DNA of 64,000 nt from Alphaproteobacteria bacterium (GCA_015062535.1 SUUK01000004.1:62001-126000), one strand, 5' to 3'. Shown: positions 8,988 to 18,384, numbered from the stretch's first letter. Program-made: numbers and translations. Notes: generated by a model not told the origin, from the sequence alone.

Positions 8988-10289
8988 CTATTTACTTTCC
9001 TTAAATGCGTCAATTCCGATGTTACCTTCATCTTCTATTGCTTTTACATATGAATCTGTTAGTTTATATTTTCCTAAATCAAAACCTTCGTACTCTTCTT
9101 CATCAACATTTCCCCTTCTACGAGGTTCTACTGTTAATAAATCTTTTGCTGCAATATATTGCAATTTTGCACTTTGCAATTTTGCATATAATAATAGAGC
9201 TCTCATATTTTCAACTTTTGTACCAGAATAGTAACCTATTGCTTGGAATTCACTATCTGTTGATCTTACACCATCATACATCTCTTTTATTAGATTTGTT
9301 CTTTCCGGTAATTCTCTACGAATAGTTGCTGTTACTTGCAATAAGTGTATTGCACTATTTACAACAAGATGCTTTCTATTTCTGGTTACTTTATCCATCT
9401 CTGTTTGATATGCTAACTTATCAACATCTCCAGTTATATTAAATTCACTATAAAAATATTTCTTAATGAACTTTTTATATTCATCTTCTTTTATAGTAAA
9501 ATTCTCAATAAGATTTTCATCATCCCAATTTAAATCGTTTACATCTCCAGCACCTATATTTACTTCTTCATCTTTAGATGCATCTAATGCTTTTATTCTA
9601 TCCTCATAAGCTTTATATTCAGGGTCTGCACTAGTTCCAATTATAGAAGCTTCTTTATCCAATAATTCAGAACTCTTTTCTAATTCTGTAATATTAGCTT
9701 CTAGCTCTTTTTGTCTTAATACTAATTCATCTAATTTAGATTGTGCTTCATCATATTTATCCCTAGCCTTACTAATTTCTTCTACATCATCACTATTTGC
9801 TTTTATTGTTTCATATTGAGTTTTCTGAATTTTCAAATTTTGTTCAGCTATTTTTATTTCTGTTTTTGTTTTTTTCAAATCAGTTTCTAGTTCTGTTTTA
9901 TTGTCTTTTAGTACATTCTGTTTGGTTTCATAATACATTTGGCTTGTTTTTTGATACTGTTGCTTATCATCCTCTAGTTGACCTTTTTCTTTACTTTTTG
10001 TATCTTCAACTATTGCTTTATCTGATTTAGAAAGTATTTTACCTTTATATTTTTTTAGATACTCTTTACCTTTTTTAAAAACGTCTAATTTACTAAAACC
10101 TTGTGTTGCAGTTTGTTTTATTTGTGATATTTGTTGAGTAATTTTGGTTACAGCATCAGTAACTTTTCCCATCCAGTCACTAATCTTTGCAGACAAAGAC
10201 ATTGGGTCTAGAATGAGCGCATCTGCAGGCTTTGTACCTACAAATGTTAGCATCATTATTATCATTATATAACTTGCTATTTTCCTCAT
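8988..10289 (-). CDS. Exported coiled-coil protein, VirB5-position (433 aa)
   Basis: A 433-residue exported protein. The signal peptide (1-25, ending PADAL) is followed by DPMSLSAKISDWMG and a helical stretch. Residues ~95-215 are a strongly charged coiled coil rich in K, E, Q and D. The C-terminal third is helical with a basic VEPRRRG motif. The start at 10289 has a G-rich TAGGGGGG site, and the gene ends 10 bases before the start of the giant protein. Signal peptide, short amphipathic segment and coiled coil recall VirB5, the periplasmic minor pilus subunit, but similarity by eye is weak. It shares ATQGF/AVQGF with the 239-residue neighbour and a C-terminal block with the giant protein. Function unassigned. 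Confidence 0.78.
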   Translation of the reverse strand: MRKIASYIMIIMMLTFVGTKPADALILDPMSLSAKISDWMGKVTDAVTKITQQISQIKQTATQGFSKLDVFKKGKEYLKKYKGKILSKSDKAIVEDTKSKEKGQLEDDKQQYQKTSQMYYETKQNVLKDNKTELETDLKKTKTEIKIAEQNLKIQKTQYETIKANSDDVEEISKARDKYDEAQSKLDELVLRQKELEANITELEKSSELLDKEASIIGTSADPEYKAYEDRIKALDASKDEEVNIGAGDVNDLNWDDENLIENFTIKEDEYKKFIKKYFYSEFNITGDVDKLAYQTEMDKVTRNRKHLVVNSAIHLLQVTATIRRELPERTNLIKEMYDGVRSTDSEFQAIGYYSGTKVENMRALLLYAKLQSAKLQYIAAKDLLTVEPRRRGNVDEEEYEGFDLGKYKLTDSYVKAIEDEGNIGIDAFKESK

Positions 10290-10302
10290 CTTATCCCCCC
10301 TA

Positions 10303-11022
10303 TTAATTACTCAACTGTTCGTCTAATTCATCTTTTTTTACGCTATTTTTTGAAAGTTCTTTAGTTGCATCAGCACCAATCATATATGCGCGTAATTCTA
10401 ATATTCTGCTTAGTCTTTCCTGACTTTTTAAGGTTAATGTATTATGTACAGCTAATATATCACTTTGACTTTCACCAATATCGTTACTGTATATTTCTTC
10501 AGCTTTTTCATTTCTTATACTTTGTCTTGTTGCCATTGCTTTTGCAAACAATATTGCAATTTCATCTGCTGTTACAGCATTTAATTCTTGCTTTTTCTTT
10601 GCTGTTGCTTCAAGAGAGTTTTTTTGTCCTTCTATAAATGTATAGTTTTCCATAATTTCCTTATCTAACCCTTTAGCTGATTCTGTTTTTAAGTTTGATG
10701 AAGCTAATTTTTCTGCTCCAGGAACTGTTCTAACACCAGTAATTGACTTTATACTGCCAATAGCGCCCTTTCCTAATGATCCAAGAGTTTTAATATCACA
10801 TTTTAGAGGATTAGCAAAACAGTTTGATGCAGCTTGGAAACCTTGAACGGCTCTTTTATAAGCATCCATTATTTTTTTCTGAACAGCTTCGATTTTGTTC
10901 ATTATCTCAGTTTTTAGCTCTAAACCTGATTGTATTGTTGCCATAACATCAATAATTGCATTTGCAGGTCTTGCAACTGATATCATTGATACTATTAAGG
11001 CTATCACAAATACTTTTTTCAT
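10303..11022 (-). CDS. Exported helical protein, best VirB5-like candidate (239 aa)
   Basis: A 239-residue exported protein close to the usual VirB5 size. The signal peptide ends ANAI at about residue 22. The mature N-terminus (IDVMATIQSGLELKTEIMNK) resembles the start of VirB5 proteins, where a short leader is followed by a long helix. Two Cys (in SNCFANPLKC) could form a disulfide. The C-terminal helix has a QERLSRILELRAYM segment that is typical in style for VirB5. The ribosome-binding site is GGGTGGAGGGA before ATG 11022. Of the five exported proteins in the block this is the one I would test first as the VirB5 pilus-tip subunit; family membership is inferred from architecture and position. 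Confidence 0.72.
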   Translation of the reverse strand: MKKVFVIALIVSMISVARPANAIIDVMATIQSGLELKTEIMNKIEAVQKKIMDAYKRAVQGFQAASNCFANPLKCDIKTLGSLGKGAIGSIKSITGVRTVPGAEKLASSNLKTESAKGLDKEIMENYTFIEGQKNSLEATAKKKQELNAVTADEIAILFAKAMATRQSIRNEKAEEIYSNDIGESQSDILAVHNTLTLKSQERLSRILELRAYMIGADATKELSKNSVKKDELDEQLSN

Positions 11023-11040
11023 ACTTTATCCCTCCACCCT

Positions 11041-13278
11041 TTACTCACTTTCTTCTGGAAAATAACTAAAATCAAAAGTTTGTAAATCTCTTAAAATTTG
11101 TGTTTGCAAATTAAGAGCATCTGTATCTACCATATTGAGCATTTGTTGTGTTCCATAATAGTTTATTTGAGCACCAGCTGCATAAGCATCACGAGCTTGA
11201 CTAATTTGCCTAATACCATCTTGCAAAGATACTATATTTATCTTTCCATTATCTAAACTGCTTACTGGAATATAATCTTCTGTTGAATTATAGTTTGCTA
11301 TAGTTGCTAATACTAAATTTTCAAAAGCTGCATCTTGTAATGCCATCCTTTGTCTATCTTTCCATTCTTTTTTAGTTGCATCAGATGCTTCTTCTTTTGA
11401 TTGTCCTTTAATATATCCTCTACTTGCTCCAGAGGCATACATGTACAAACATTCTTTTAATTTTTCTTCTTGGTCTGTTAGCTGTTCACCTTTTTTAATA
11501 GAAATATCTTCTGCCTTTATTCCACTTACAATTTTTTGATCATGACAATGATACAACATTACATTTGGAAAAACTTTTTGATTATCTGCTTCTATAACTC
11601 CTCCGTTATAATTAAGAGCGTCTTTCACTTCCTCATTATTTTCATCTCTTGTATCTATATAAATATCATTTTCTACAGAAAATATATTCACCATATCTTT
11701 TGCTCTAAATACAGCATCTACTTGACGAATCATACTCCAAAATCTTGGGCTCCAAAGTTCAATTGAAGCTAAGGCAGCTAGACCTGAAAGTGTGTTATCC
11801 ACATCACCTTTACTAATCATCTCTTCTAATGACTTAATTTCTGATTGATTTTCATTATCATCACCTCTAAAGCTAGATGCAAACTGCTTTGCTCTACTTA
11901 TTGTTACAATATTTGCAGAACTATAATCTTGAAGAATGTGCTTATAAACACCATCTTGTAAATAAGGCTTATATAAATCATCTTGAGATTTTTGTTCTTT
12001 TTTCGCCTCAGAAACACATACTCTCAACCAGTTGGGATTATTTAATTTTTTTAAATCATCCTTATCTTTATTATTACACATAAATTCTTTTGATATAAGA
12101 AAAGGACTTCCTTCTGATTGTTCATTATAAACAGCTACAGAAAAGACATTATTTTTCTTACTTGCAAAATTGAAAGAATATTTATCTCCTTGTGTCAAAT
12201 TAACTGGTCTTTTTAGTGGAACAGTTATTTTTTCATCAACAGACGGATTGCTTTTAAACGAAGATGTATCATTTTGTTCAGGTTCATCTTCATCAGAATA
12301 TTCTTTGCTATTACTTATAGAATCTAGCATTTCTTCTTTCAAGTTATCTATTTTTTCAACAACTGCATCAACTTGAGCAGAAAAACTATCTATAAGATTT
12401 TGAGACATTCCACTATCAAGTGAGTTTATTGTATCTTTAAATGTCTCACCTGCAGCCTTTAGCTGTTCAATGCTTATTTTACCTAAAGCATAATCATCTA
12501 TAGCTTTACTATATTGGCTATAAGCATCAGAGATACTTTCTGCATATTGAGTATCTATATTTTCTTTAGCTTGATTTATTGCGCTATTTGCTGTTTCTTT
12601 TAATTTATTAATATCATTTTTAAGATCATTAGCGCTTTGGTTTAATTTATTCTTAGCTTCTTCAGATAAATCTTGATTAGTATTTACTGCACCTACAATC
12701 ATATCGATAGATGTGTTTGCATTATCTAATGTTTCGTTTATATTATCTAAGGCTTCATCATATATTGCATTTATAGCATCTCTATTTGCTTCAGAAGCTT
12801 GTCGCGCTGCTTTTATTATTTCTTGAATATCACTACTATCATATCCACTCATTGCACTTTGATTTACGTTATTTACAGTTGATGATGCATTATCTTTTTC
12901 ATTATTTAAGTAGCCTTCAACTTTTCCTTTAACATCTTCAATTATACCTGTCATTTCATCAATAGCACCTTTTACTGTTTCAACAGCCTCTTCTATTGAT
13001 TCTTTTATTTTTGTTATAGTATTACGCAAGTCTGTCATGTATTTTTTCATTGTTGCTATTTGGTCACCAATAGCTTTAATTGTATTCATTACATTATCTA
13101 ACTGACTTTTTGCATTTGTAATTGTTGAAATCCCAGTTGTTATTGAATTAACAAATGATGATATTTGAGTAATATCAATACATGGCCAAATAAAAGCTTT
13201 TGCAGGGTTAGATAAAACCAAACTACAACATAAGGCAACTATGCCTAATATTTTTTTAGTTGTTGTTTTAATCTTCAT
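11041..13278 (-). CDS. Exported coiled-coil protein of the T4SS cluster (745 aa)
   Basis: No clear family. A signal peptide (1-28, ending NPAKAF) is followed by IWPCIDITQISSFV, very like the mature start of the next gene upstream (FWPVFDFTEIAPVY). Residues ~45-345 are an almost continuous helical coiled coil (many N, K, D, A). A more globular region follows with several Cys, and the last 100 residues are helical with YAAGAQINYYGTQQML. The translation start at 13278 has a strong AGGGAGGG site. The leader around it pairs over 13 contiguous bases with the second hairpin loop of the non-coding locus at 58140-58197. It lies 18 bases before the next gene. Likely a periplasmic or secreted T4SS accessory protein. 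Confidence 0.78.
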   Translation of the reverse strand: MKIKTTTKKILGIVALCCSLVLSNPAKAFIWPCIDITQISSFVNSITTGISTITNAKSQLDNVMNTIKAIGDQIATMKKYMTDLRNTITKIKESIEEAVETVKGAIDEMTGIIEDVKGKVEGYLNNEKDNASSTVNNVNQSAMSGYDSSDIQEIIKAARQASEANRDAINAIYDEALDNINETLDNANTSIDMIVGAVNTNQDLSEEAKNKLNQSANDLKNDINKLKETANSAINQAKENIDTQYAESISDAYSQYSKAIDDYALGKISIEQLKAAGETFKDTINSLDSGMSQNLIDSFSAQVDAVVEKIDNLKEEMLDSISNSKEYSDEDEPEQNDTSSFKSNPSVDEKITVPLKRPVNLTQGDKYSFNFASKKNNVFSVAVYNEQSEGSPFLISKEFMCNNKDKDDLKKLNNPNWLRVCVSEAKKEQKSQDDLYKPYLQDGVYKHILQDYSSANIVTISRAKQFASSFRGDDNENQSEIKSLEEMISKGDVDNTLSGLAALASIELWSPRFWSMIRQVDAVFRAKDMVNIFSVENDIYIDTRDENNEEVKDALNYNGGVIEADNQKVFPNVMLYHCHDQKIVSGIKAEDISIKKGEQLTDQEEKLKECLYMYASGASRGYIKGQSKEEASDATKKEWKDRQRMALQDAAFENLVLATIANYNSTEDYIPVSSLDNGKINIVSLQDGIRQISQARDAYAAGAQINYYGTQQMLNMVDTDALNLQTQILRDLQTFDFSYFPEESE

Positions 13279-13320
13279 GTCAGTCCCTCCCTAATAATCT
13301 ATACTCTAATTATCATCACT

Positions 13321-14757
13321 TTATACTTTTGAAACAACTTTATCTTCTGCTTTTTTTACATTATCACTTAAGATTGTTAACTCTTTTTGCATGGTTTTTA
13401 TTGAATTTTCTATATTTTGCATAACACTATTATCAGGAGTTACTTTTATTGATGCAATAGATTTTTTTAAGTTTACTCCTGCATCTTTTAATTCTTTTTT
13501 AGTTGCATCTCCTTTTACATATGCAATTGCTATTTTTTCATAGTTTTTATAACCGCCAACTATTTTATCATTGTATTCTTGGTTATAGTTATCTTTTATT
13601 GCTTCTATTACCCCTACAAGTCTTTTAGATGTTTCTTCTTGTTTTTGTTTAATGTCTGATATTTTTTGTAATAAATCTTTTTTATCTTCTTCTTCAATAT
13701 TTTGCGCTTTATTTATTACATATTCCATTTGTCTTAATTTTTCTTGATTGTACTCAAAGTTTTTATGAACTGTATTTAATGATATATCTAATAAATCATT
13801 TAATTGTTCACTCAAAGAGGCGCTTTCTGATAAAATCAAAGCAATATTTTCCTTTATAGAATCAATTCTTAATTGATCTTCTGCCTCAGAAACTTCTTCC
13901 TCCTCTTCTTCCTCTTCAATAAACATAGGAACTAAATTTCCATCTGTCTTTTTCAATGCTCCTTTACTTAAATTTTTATTTGGCAATGAAATGCCACTAT
14001 TCTTTTCATTATTTGCCGGAGCGATACTACCACTTCCTAGACTTGTTTTAGGAAGTAAAATACCTGTACTTGGTTTTAATTCTTTATTACCGCTTCCTGT
14101 TGATGGAGTAATGCTACCATTTCCTAGACTTGGCTCAGGAAGTAAAATACCTGTACTTGGTTTTAATTCTTTATTACCGCTTCCTGTTGATGGAGTAATG
14201 CTACCATTTCCTAGACTTGGCTCAGGAAGTAAAATATCTGTACTTGGTTTTAATTCTTTATTACCGCTATCTATATTGCCATCTGCTATGCTTTCTTCTG
14301 TTGAGATGTCTTTATATTTATTATCATCTTTATCATCAGAAACTCCCGTCATACTTTCTGTAGACCCTACTCCAACATTAGCCATTTCACTATTTCCAGC
14401 CTCTACATTCTTTGCAGCATCATTAGCCCCTTTACCTGCTTTTAAGTCTACACCAAGAGTACCTGCCACATCATTTGCTGCATTCTTTATTGTCTCTGCT
14501 GCATTTGTAATTTGAGTACTAATATCTTTAGCAAAAGCACCTAAGCCATTAATGGTATTTCCTAATGCACTTAGGTTATCTTTTAACTCTATAAGTTGGC
14601 CCTTTAAATTTTTAAGAGATTCAAGGGTAGTACTAACTTGAGAATAAACAGGAGCAATTTCTGTAAAATCAAATACTGGCCAAAAAGCTTTTGCTGGCTT
14701 TCCCACAATTAAAGCACAGCAAAACAACACAGCTATTAAGCTTTTAGACTTCATCAT
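13321..14757 (-). CDS. Exported coiled-coil protein with 29-residue repeats (478 aa)
   Basis: The reading frame extends to 14826, but the start is placed at ATG 14757 (or 14754) because AGGGAGGAG lies just upstream and the signal peptide (ending KPAKAF) begins there. The mature start FWPVFDFTEIAPVY is shared with the 745-residue neighbour. A helical segment (about 30-90) resembles the first helix of VirB5 proteins. Then come near-identical 29-residue repeats (unit beginning GNKELKPSTGILLPEPS), a run of eight Glu, and a C-terminal coiled coil of ~180 residues. It is the first gene after virB4, where virB5 often sits. The repeats suggest an extended, possibly surface-exposed spacer. Function unknown. 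Confidence 0.76.
   Translation of the reverse strand: MMKSKSLIAVLFCCALIVGKPAKAFWPVFDFTEIAPVYSQVSTTLESLKNLKGQLIELKDNLSALGNTINGLGAFAKDISTQITNAAETIKNAANDVAGTLGVDLKAGKGANDAAKNVEAGNSEMANVGVGSTESMTGVSDDKDDNKYKDISTEESIADGNIDSGNKELKPSTDILLPEPSLGNGSITPSTGSGNKELKPSTGILLPEPSLGNGSITPSTGSGNKELKPSTGILLPKTSLGSGSIAPANNEKNSGISLPNKNLSKGALKKTDGNLVPMFIEEEEEEEEVSEAEDQLRIDSIKENIALILSESASLSEQLNDLLDISLNTVHKNFEYNQEKLRQMEYVINKAQNIEEEDKKDLLQKISDIKQKQEETSKRLVGVIEAIKDNYNQEYNDKIVGGYKNYEKIAIAYVKGDATKKELKDAGVNLKKSIASIKVTPDNSVMQNIENSIKTMQKELTILSDNVKKAEDKVVSKV
14016..14268 (-). repeat. 87-bp in-frame tandem repeats
   Basis: Copies start at 14050, 14137 and 14224, an exact period of 87 bases (29 codons). The first two copies are almost identical, the third is partial, and a degenerate piece lies at 14016-14049. 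The repeats keep the reading frame of the exported protein. Their near-identity points to recent duplication and possible copy-number variation between strains. Confidence 0.92.
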
Positions 14758-14831
14758 AATACTCCTCCCTAGTAGAATAATATAATTCTTAGCGCATATA
14801 GTATCATATTTTTTAAATTTTGTCAAGACTT

Positions 14832-17282
14832 TTATCCTCCAAAACCTTCCAAATATTTTGTAACAAACGCTTCTTCACCATACTCTCTAATCAAGCTTTC
14901 AACCAACAATACGTTTTTAATACTAGAATTGTATAACTTAAGATATGGACCAAGCCCTCCTAAATTAACATCCAATATCACAGACTCTCCTCTACCATCA
15001 TCAGCATCAGGTCTCTTTAATAATATAGCATAAGGACAATCTCTATACGTTCTTCCTTCAATAAAGTCATATTCACTTGCTGTTAAATTCCATTTTTCAT
15101 ATGATTCAGGTGTTGCTTGAGTGTTTCTAAAGAATATCATTGTTTTACATTGCCCACGAACAGCATCACCCACACCTAATGTATCAACAATATTTGGCTG
15201 TTGGAAAGCGCAAAGATAAGCTTGTCTTTTTTTACGTCCCTCTTGAAGACCTTTGATAAAGTTATCTCTAAACATTTCATGCTTTAACATAGGCGCGGTC
15301 TCGTCGATCATAATAAGTGCAGGCGAACCAGTTTCTGTACTTTCTGATTGAATTCTATGCATAATATAGCTAATAGATGCTGCAGCTAATACATCATCAT
15401 CAAAAATTTCTGTAAAGTCAAAGGCTACAAATCTATTGCCACTCAAATCAAGACTATCATGATCTGCATTAAAAATATTACCGTATTGCTCTGGATTTAT
15501 CCATCGATATAATTCTCTACGCATACTTCCTGTTGGAGAAAAGCAACTCTTGTATAGATTTTTTAACTTTCTTTCTTCTGGGCGTAAATATTCAAATGCT
15601 GTTGTTACAGCACGAGACGCTTCTCTTTCAGATAAAGCATCTGTTGCCATAGTAATAGATCTTAACCAGTTTCGCAAAAAGTCCCTATTTGATCTAGTAT
15701 CTCTTGTATCAAAAGGATTGAGCGATACGTTTTTGCGCTCACCACTAAATCCTACATATGCCCCCCTTACTGTCCGTGTAAATATTTCTGCACCGCGGTG
15801 ACGGTCAAAGAAGTATACTTTTAAGTCTTCATGACGCATAGCTTGGCCAGCTAAAAACGTCAATAAAGTTGTTTTACCTTGACCTGTTGGACCAACAATA
15901 CAACAGTGAGCAACTGCAGCCTCACCTGCGGTAATATGAAATTGGAAACGATAAGGAGAACCTGTCATTGTCCTAAATACTGTAATAGCTCCTTCACCCC
16001 AGTCAGATCTTGGCAAACCTGTTGAAATTTGTTCAAACGAAACAGCTAGCGCCACAATTCTAGATAAATAGAAATATGTCCTACCACATGTGTCATATCC
16101 AGGAAACTGATTAAAGAATGTTGCTTGAGCTATCCAGTTTTCTCTAACAGGTGTTACACTAAATAAACGGCAAATTCTTTGTATTTCACTTTCAGCAAAT
16201 TCTATTTCTTCTAAGCTATCACCTTTAACAAGAAAGTTCATAGAATATTGAACAAGAGACTGATGATCTGCATCACTATCTTCTATTGCACTTAGAGCTT
16301 CACTATATTGAGAAACTACACCCGATGAAAAGCTTGTAGCTGTCGCCATTTTTTGCTGTTGCATTAAAATAGCTCTAGCTTTTGGCGTGTATAAAGGCAC
16401 AAGACTGTGCAACATTGTCATTTCGCAGTCTATAGACATTAATGACGAAACCATTGCTTCATCCATATAGTCACCAGAACTTCTAATACCAATTGTTAAA
16501 ACATATTTAGTTTTAGTGCCTGAAAAAAACTTAATAATACCTTCTTCACCTGTAAAATGAATCCCTTCAGAAGTCATAAGTTCTTTTAATTGAAATCCTA
16601 CTGCTTTTCTTGCTTTTGGTTTAGGTTTACTAATAGGATTTAAGACTCTCACAAATGGGTATATAGGACTTTGCTCTGCAGGGCTATTTTCATCTTCATA
16701 CATAACCCTTATACCATAATCATTTAAGTTAGCTATTGTAGACTGAGATGCTGTATTTAAATCTTTTATAGCATCTTTTCTATCTGGCACCGATAAAATG
16801 ATATAATGATCATTCTTATAAACTCTTGTTAAACTTTCTTTCCATTTACCATCAACCTTTTCAAGCCAAGGGTTACCAAAATTAGATTTATTCTCTGCAA
16901 GCTCAGCTCTTTCTCTAATAGTATATATACGACAATTTACTTGCGTACTTGATATATTATCTATCCACGATTTACGAGCTTCAAACATTGACATAATAAC
17001 TTCTTCTCTTGCCGCAGTTAAGTCTACACCATCAATTTTAAACACTCTAACATACGATCCATTACTACATCTTAATGTTGTACCATCAGAAAGAAGTCTA
17101 TCAAAAGGCAAAAAGTCAGCCACCCTTGTCTCACTTGGCTGAGGCAATACTTTTGCACCAATCTTAGAAACCAAAGACACAGAGATTAAACCAGCAGCAA
17201 TAATACCTAGCAAAGCCACAAAAACTTCTATACTTTGCAGTCCCTCCATAAATAGTGTATAAAAATCAAAATTAAGGCTCAA
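14832..17282 (-). CDS. virB4: VirB4 T4SS ATPase
   Basis: An 816-residue VirB4/TrbE family ATPase, the inner-membrane motor that energises T4SS assembly and substrate transfer. A hydrophobic segment lies near residues 18-42. The Walker A motif GPTGQGKTT is at about 464-472, and the Walker B strand ALIMIDET near 657. Length is normal for the family. The start is a TTG at 17282 with a GGGGAAT site upstream, overlapping the end of virB3 by 11 bases, which implies translational coupling; the next ATG (17249) has no ribosome-binding site. It is followed 74 bases later by the five exported-protein genes. Strong assignment. Confidence 0.95.
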   Translation of the reverse strand: MSLNFDFYTLFMEGLQSIEVFVALLGIIAAGLISVSLVSKIGAKVLPQPSETRVADFLPFDRLLSDGTTLRCSNGSYVRVFKIDGVDLTAAREEVIMSMFEARKSWIDNISSTQVNCRIYTIRERAELAENKSNFGNPWLEKVDGKWKESLTRVYKNDHYIILSVPDRKDAIKDLNTASQSTIANLNDYGIRVMYEDENSPAEQSPIYPFVRVLNPISKPKPKARKAVGFQLKELMTSEGIHFTGEEGIIKFFSGTKTKYVLTIGIRSSGDYMDEAMVSSLMSIDCEMTMLHSLVPLYTPKARAILMQQQKMATATSFSSGVVSQYSEALSAIEDSDADHQSLVQYSMNFLVKGDSLEEIEFAESEIQRICRLFSVTPVRENWIAQATFFNQFPGYDTCGRTYFYLSRIVALAVSFEQISTGLPRSDWGEGAITVFRTMTGSPYRFQFHITAGEAAVAHCCIVGPTGQGKTTLLTFLAGQAMRHEDLKVYFFDRHRGAEIFTRTVRGAYVGFSGERKNVSLNPFDTRDTRSNRDFLRNWLRSITMATDALSEREASRAVTTAFEYLRPEERKLKNLYKSCFSPTGSMRRELYRWINPEQYGNIFNADHDSLDLSGNRFVAFDFTEIFDDDVLAAASISYIMHRIQSESTETGSPALIMIDETAPMLKHEMFRDNFIKGLQEGRKKRQAYLCAFQQPNIVDTLGVGDAVRGQCKTMIFFRNTQATPESYEKWNLTASEYDFIEGRTYRDCPYAILLKRPDADDGRGESVILDVNLGGLGPYLKLYNSSIKNVLLVESLIREYGEEAFVTKYLEGFGG

Positions 17283-17562
17283 ATTTATTCCCCTTTACTT
17301 TGTAAAGATTAGTTGATTGCAAATTTGTAGCTCCATAGGCTTGAAGCATTCCAGACAAATGCGGATCTTTTGCACTAAGAACCACAACGAAAAGATGTCC
17401 CAAAACTATTGTTATGATAAATATAAGAGGGTTAGCATCAGCCATACCGATTGCCATAAACATAAAAGGAATCTGAAGCCCTGCATTTAAAGCAGCAGGC
17501 AACACAGCCCCCCAAAACAATTTTGGAGGATTAGCAACAGCTTTTAATATTACATCCCTCAT
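17272..17562 (-). CDS. virB3: VirB3 inner-membrane T4SS protein
   Basis: A 96-residue protein with two adjacent hydrophobic helices (about residues 20-40 and 42-62) after a short basic/polar N-terminus (VANPPKLFWGA), then a conserved DPHL segment. This is the VirB3 plan (PF05101). VirB3 associates with VirB4 at the inner membrane, and in some systems the two are fused; here the genes overlap by 11 bases. It lies between the VirB2-like genes and virB4, the canonical order. Confidence 0.9.
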   Translation of the reverse strand: MRDVILKAVANPPKLFWGAVLPAALNAGLQIPFMFMAIGMADANPLIFIITIVLGHLFVVVLSAKDPHLSGMLQAYGATNLQSTNLYKVKGNKFEP

Positions 17563-17675
17563 AATTAACCTCTTAACATACTTTATAGTAGTATATCATG
17601 TTAAATATTACGAAATGATTAAATTTTATATTATTTATATGATTTTATAAACAAGATATATCAAAAAACAAAAAT

Positions 17676-18062
17676 CTACTTACACAAACCACTATAACAA
17701 GAACCCGTTTGACCTGCATTTTTATAATTTTCACCAAATTCATGATCAGCAACGAGACTTGAACTCTGATCCATCGCATTATCTGTTACATAATCGATCA
17801 ACGCACCAACAGCTGAAACCATGAACAAGCTAAGCGTGATATAACCAAGGTGTTTGAAATTTATTTTTCCACTAATTGCTAAAAATGTAAACATTATTAG
17901 ACCAAAACCACTTAACACATATGCTAAATTTCTTAATCCAATAGCAAAAACACCCGCCCTCGTGGAAAGAGTGCCAAAAATATTAGCATTTGCATCAAAA
18001 CACACAAACATGCTAAGAAAAACATACATAGCAACCAATATAAATTTCAAATTCCTTCTCAT
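17676..18062 (-). CDS. virB2: VirB2-like pilin (third copy, with Cys-containing tail)
   Basis: A 128-residue VirB2/TrbC-like pilin. The start is set at ATG 18062, preceded by AAGGAGGG, rather than the longer upstream extension. A signal peptide ends near NANI; two hydrophobic helices follow, separated by the short polar loop GKINFKH, as in VirB2. Unlike the other two copies it has a polar C-terminal tail of ~30 residues ending GSCYSGLCK with two Cys. It is 10 bases downstream of the second copy. Probably a minor or specialised pilus subunit; that role is inference. Confidence 0.82.
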   Translation of the reverse strand: MRRNLKFILVAMYVFLSMFVCFDANANIFGTLSTRAGVFAIGLRNLAYVLSGFGLIMFTFLAISGKINFKHLGYITLSLFMVSAVGALIDYVTDNAMDQSSSLVADHEFGENYKNAGQTGSCYSGLCK

Positions 18063-18072
18063 AACACCCTCC

Positions 18073-18384
18073 TTACTCACCATTCAAGTTCACATCAACG
18101 CCATCCGCAAACAATTGTATAAAACCAGAGCATGATGCGATTACTATCAAACCAACAACTATTGCCATTAACCACTTCCAGTTGATATTACCAAAAAAAC
18201 CACCTATACACACACAAATAACACCAATTGCAGAAGCCGGATATATAATACTCCTTAAACCTACAAATATATTTGTACCAGAAGTCTTCAAACCCGTAAA
18301 CTGAGCCCACGCACTATCAGGAAGCAAAATCACGATAGTCGCAAGAACAACAAATAAAATAAACGACTTATCTAACTTAAACAT
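18073..18384 (-). CDS. virB2: VirB2-like pilin (second copy)
   Basis: A 103-residue VirB2-like protein. The start is ATG 18384, because GGGAGGGAGG at 18400-18391 is an ideal ribosome-binding site; the longer frame to 18402 would run through that site. A signal peptide ends SAWAQ, and two hydrophobic helices flank the loop GNINWKW, matching GKVKWTW and GKINFKH in the other copies. The leader from about 18408 to 18384 is 23/25 identical to the third loop sequence (plus strand) of the hairpin locus at 58205-58266, so this mRNA is the best candidate target of that RNA. It follows an intrinsic terminator and has its own putative promoter. Confidence 0.85.
   Translation of the reverse strand: MFKLDKSFILFVVLATIVILLPDSAWAQFTGLKTSGTNIFVGLRSIIYPASAIGVICVCIGGFFGNINWKWLMAIVVGLIVIASCSGFIQLFADGVDVNLNGE

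Noticed and set aside
14016-14268. Possible CRISPR-like repeats
   Set aside because: The 87-bp units are contiguous without spacers and preserve a reading frame, so they are coding tandem repeats.
13991-14515. 174-codon plus-strand reading frame with repeats
   Set aside because: It is the antisense shadow of the repeat region in the exported protein; the minus frame has the signal peptide, RBS and operon context.
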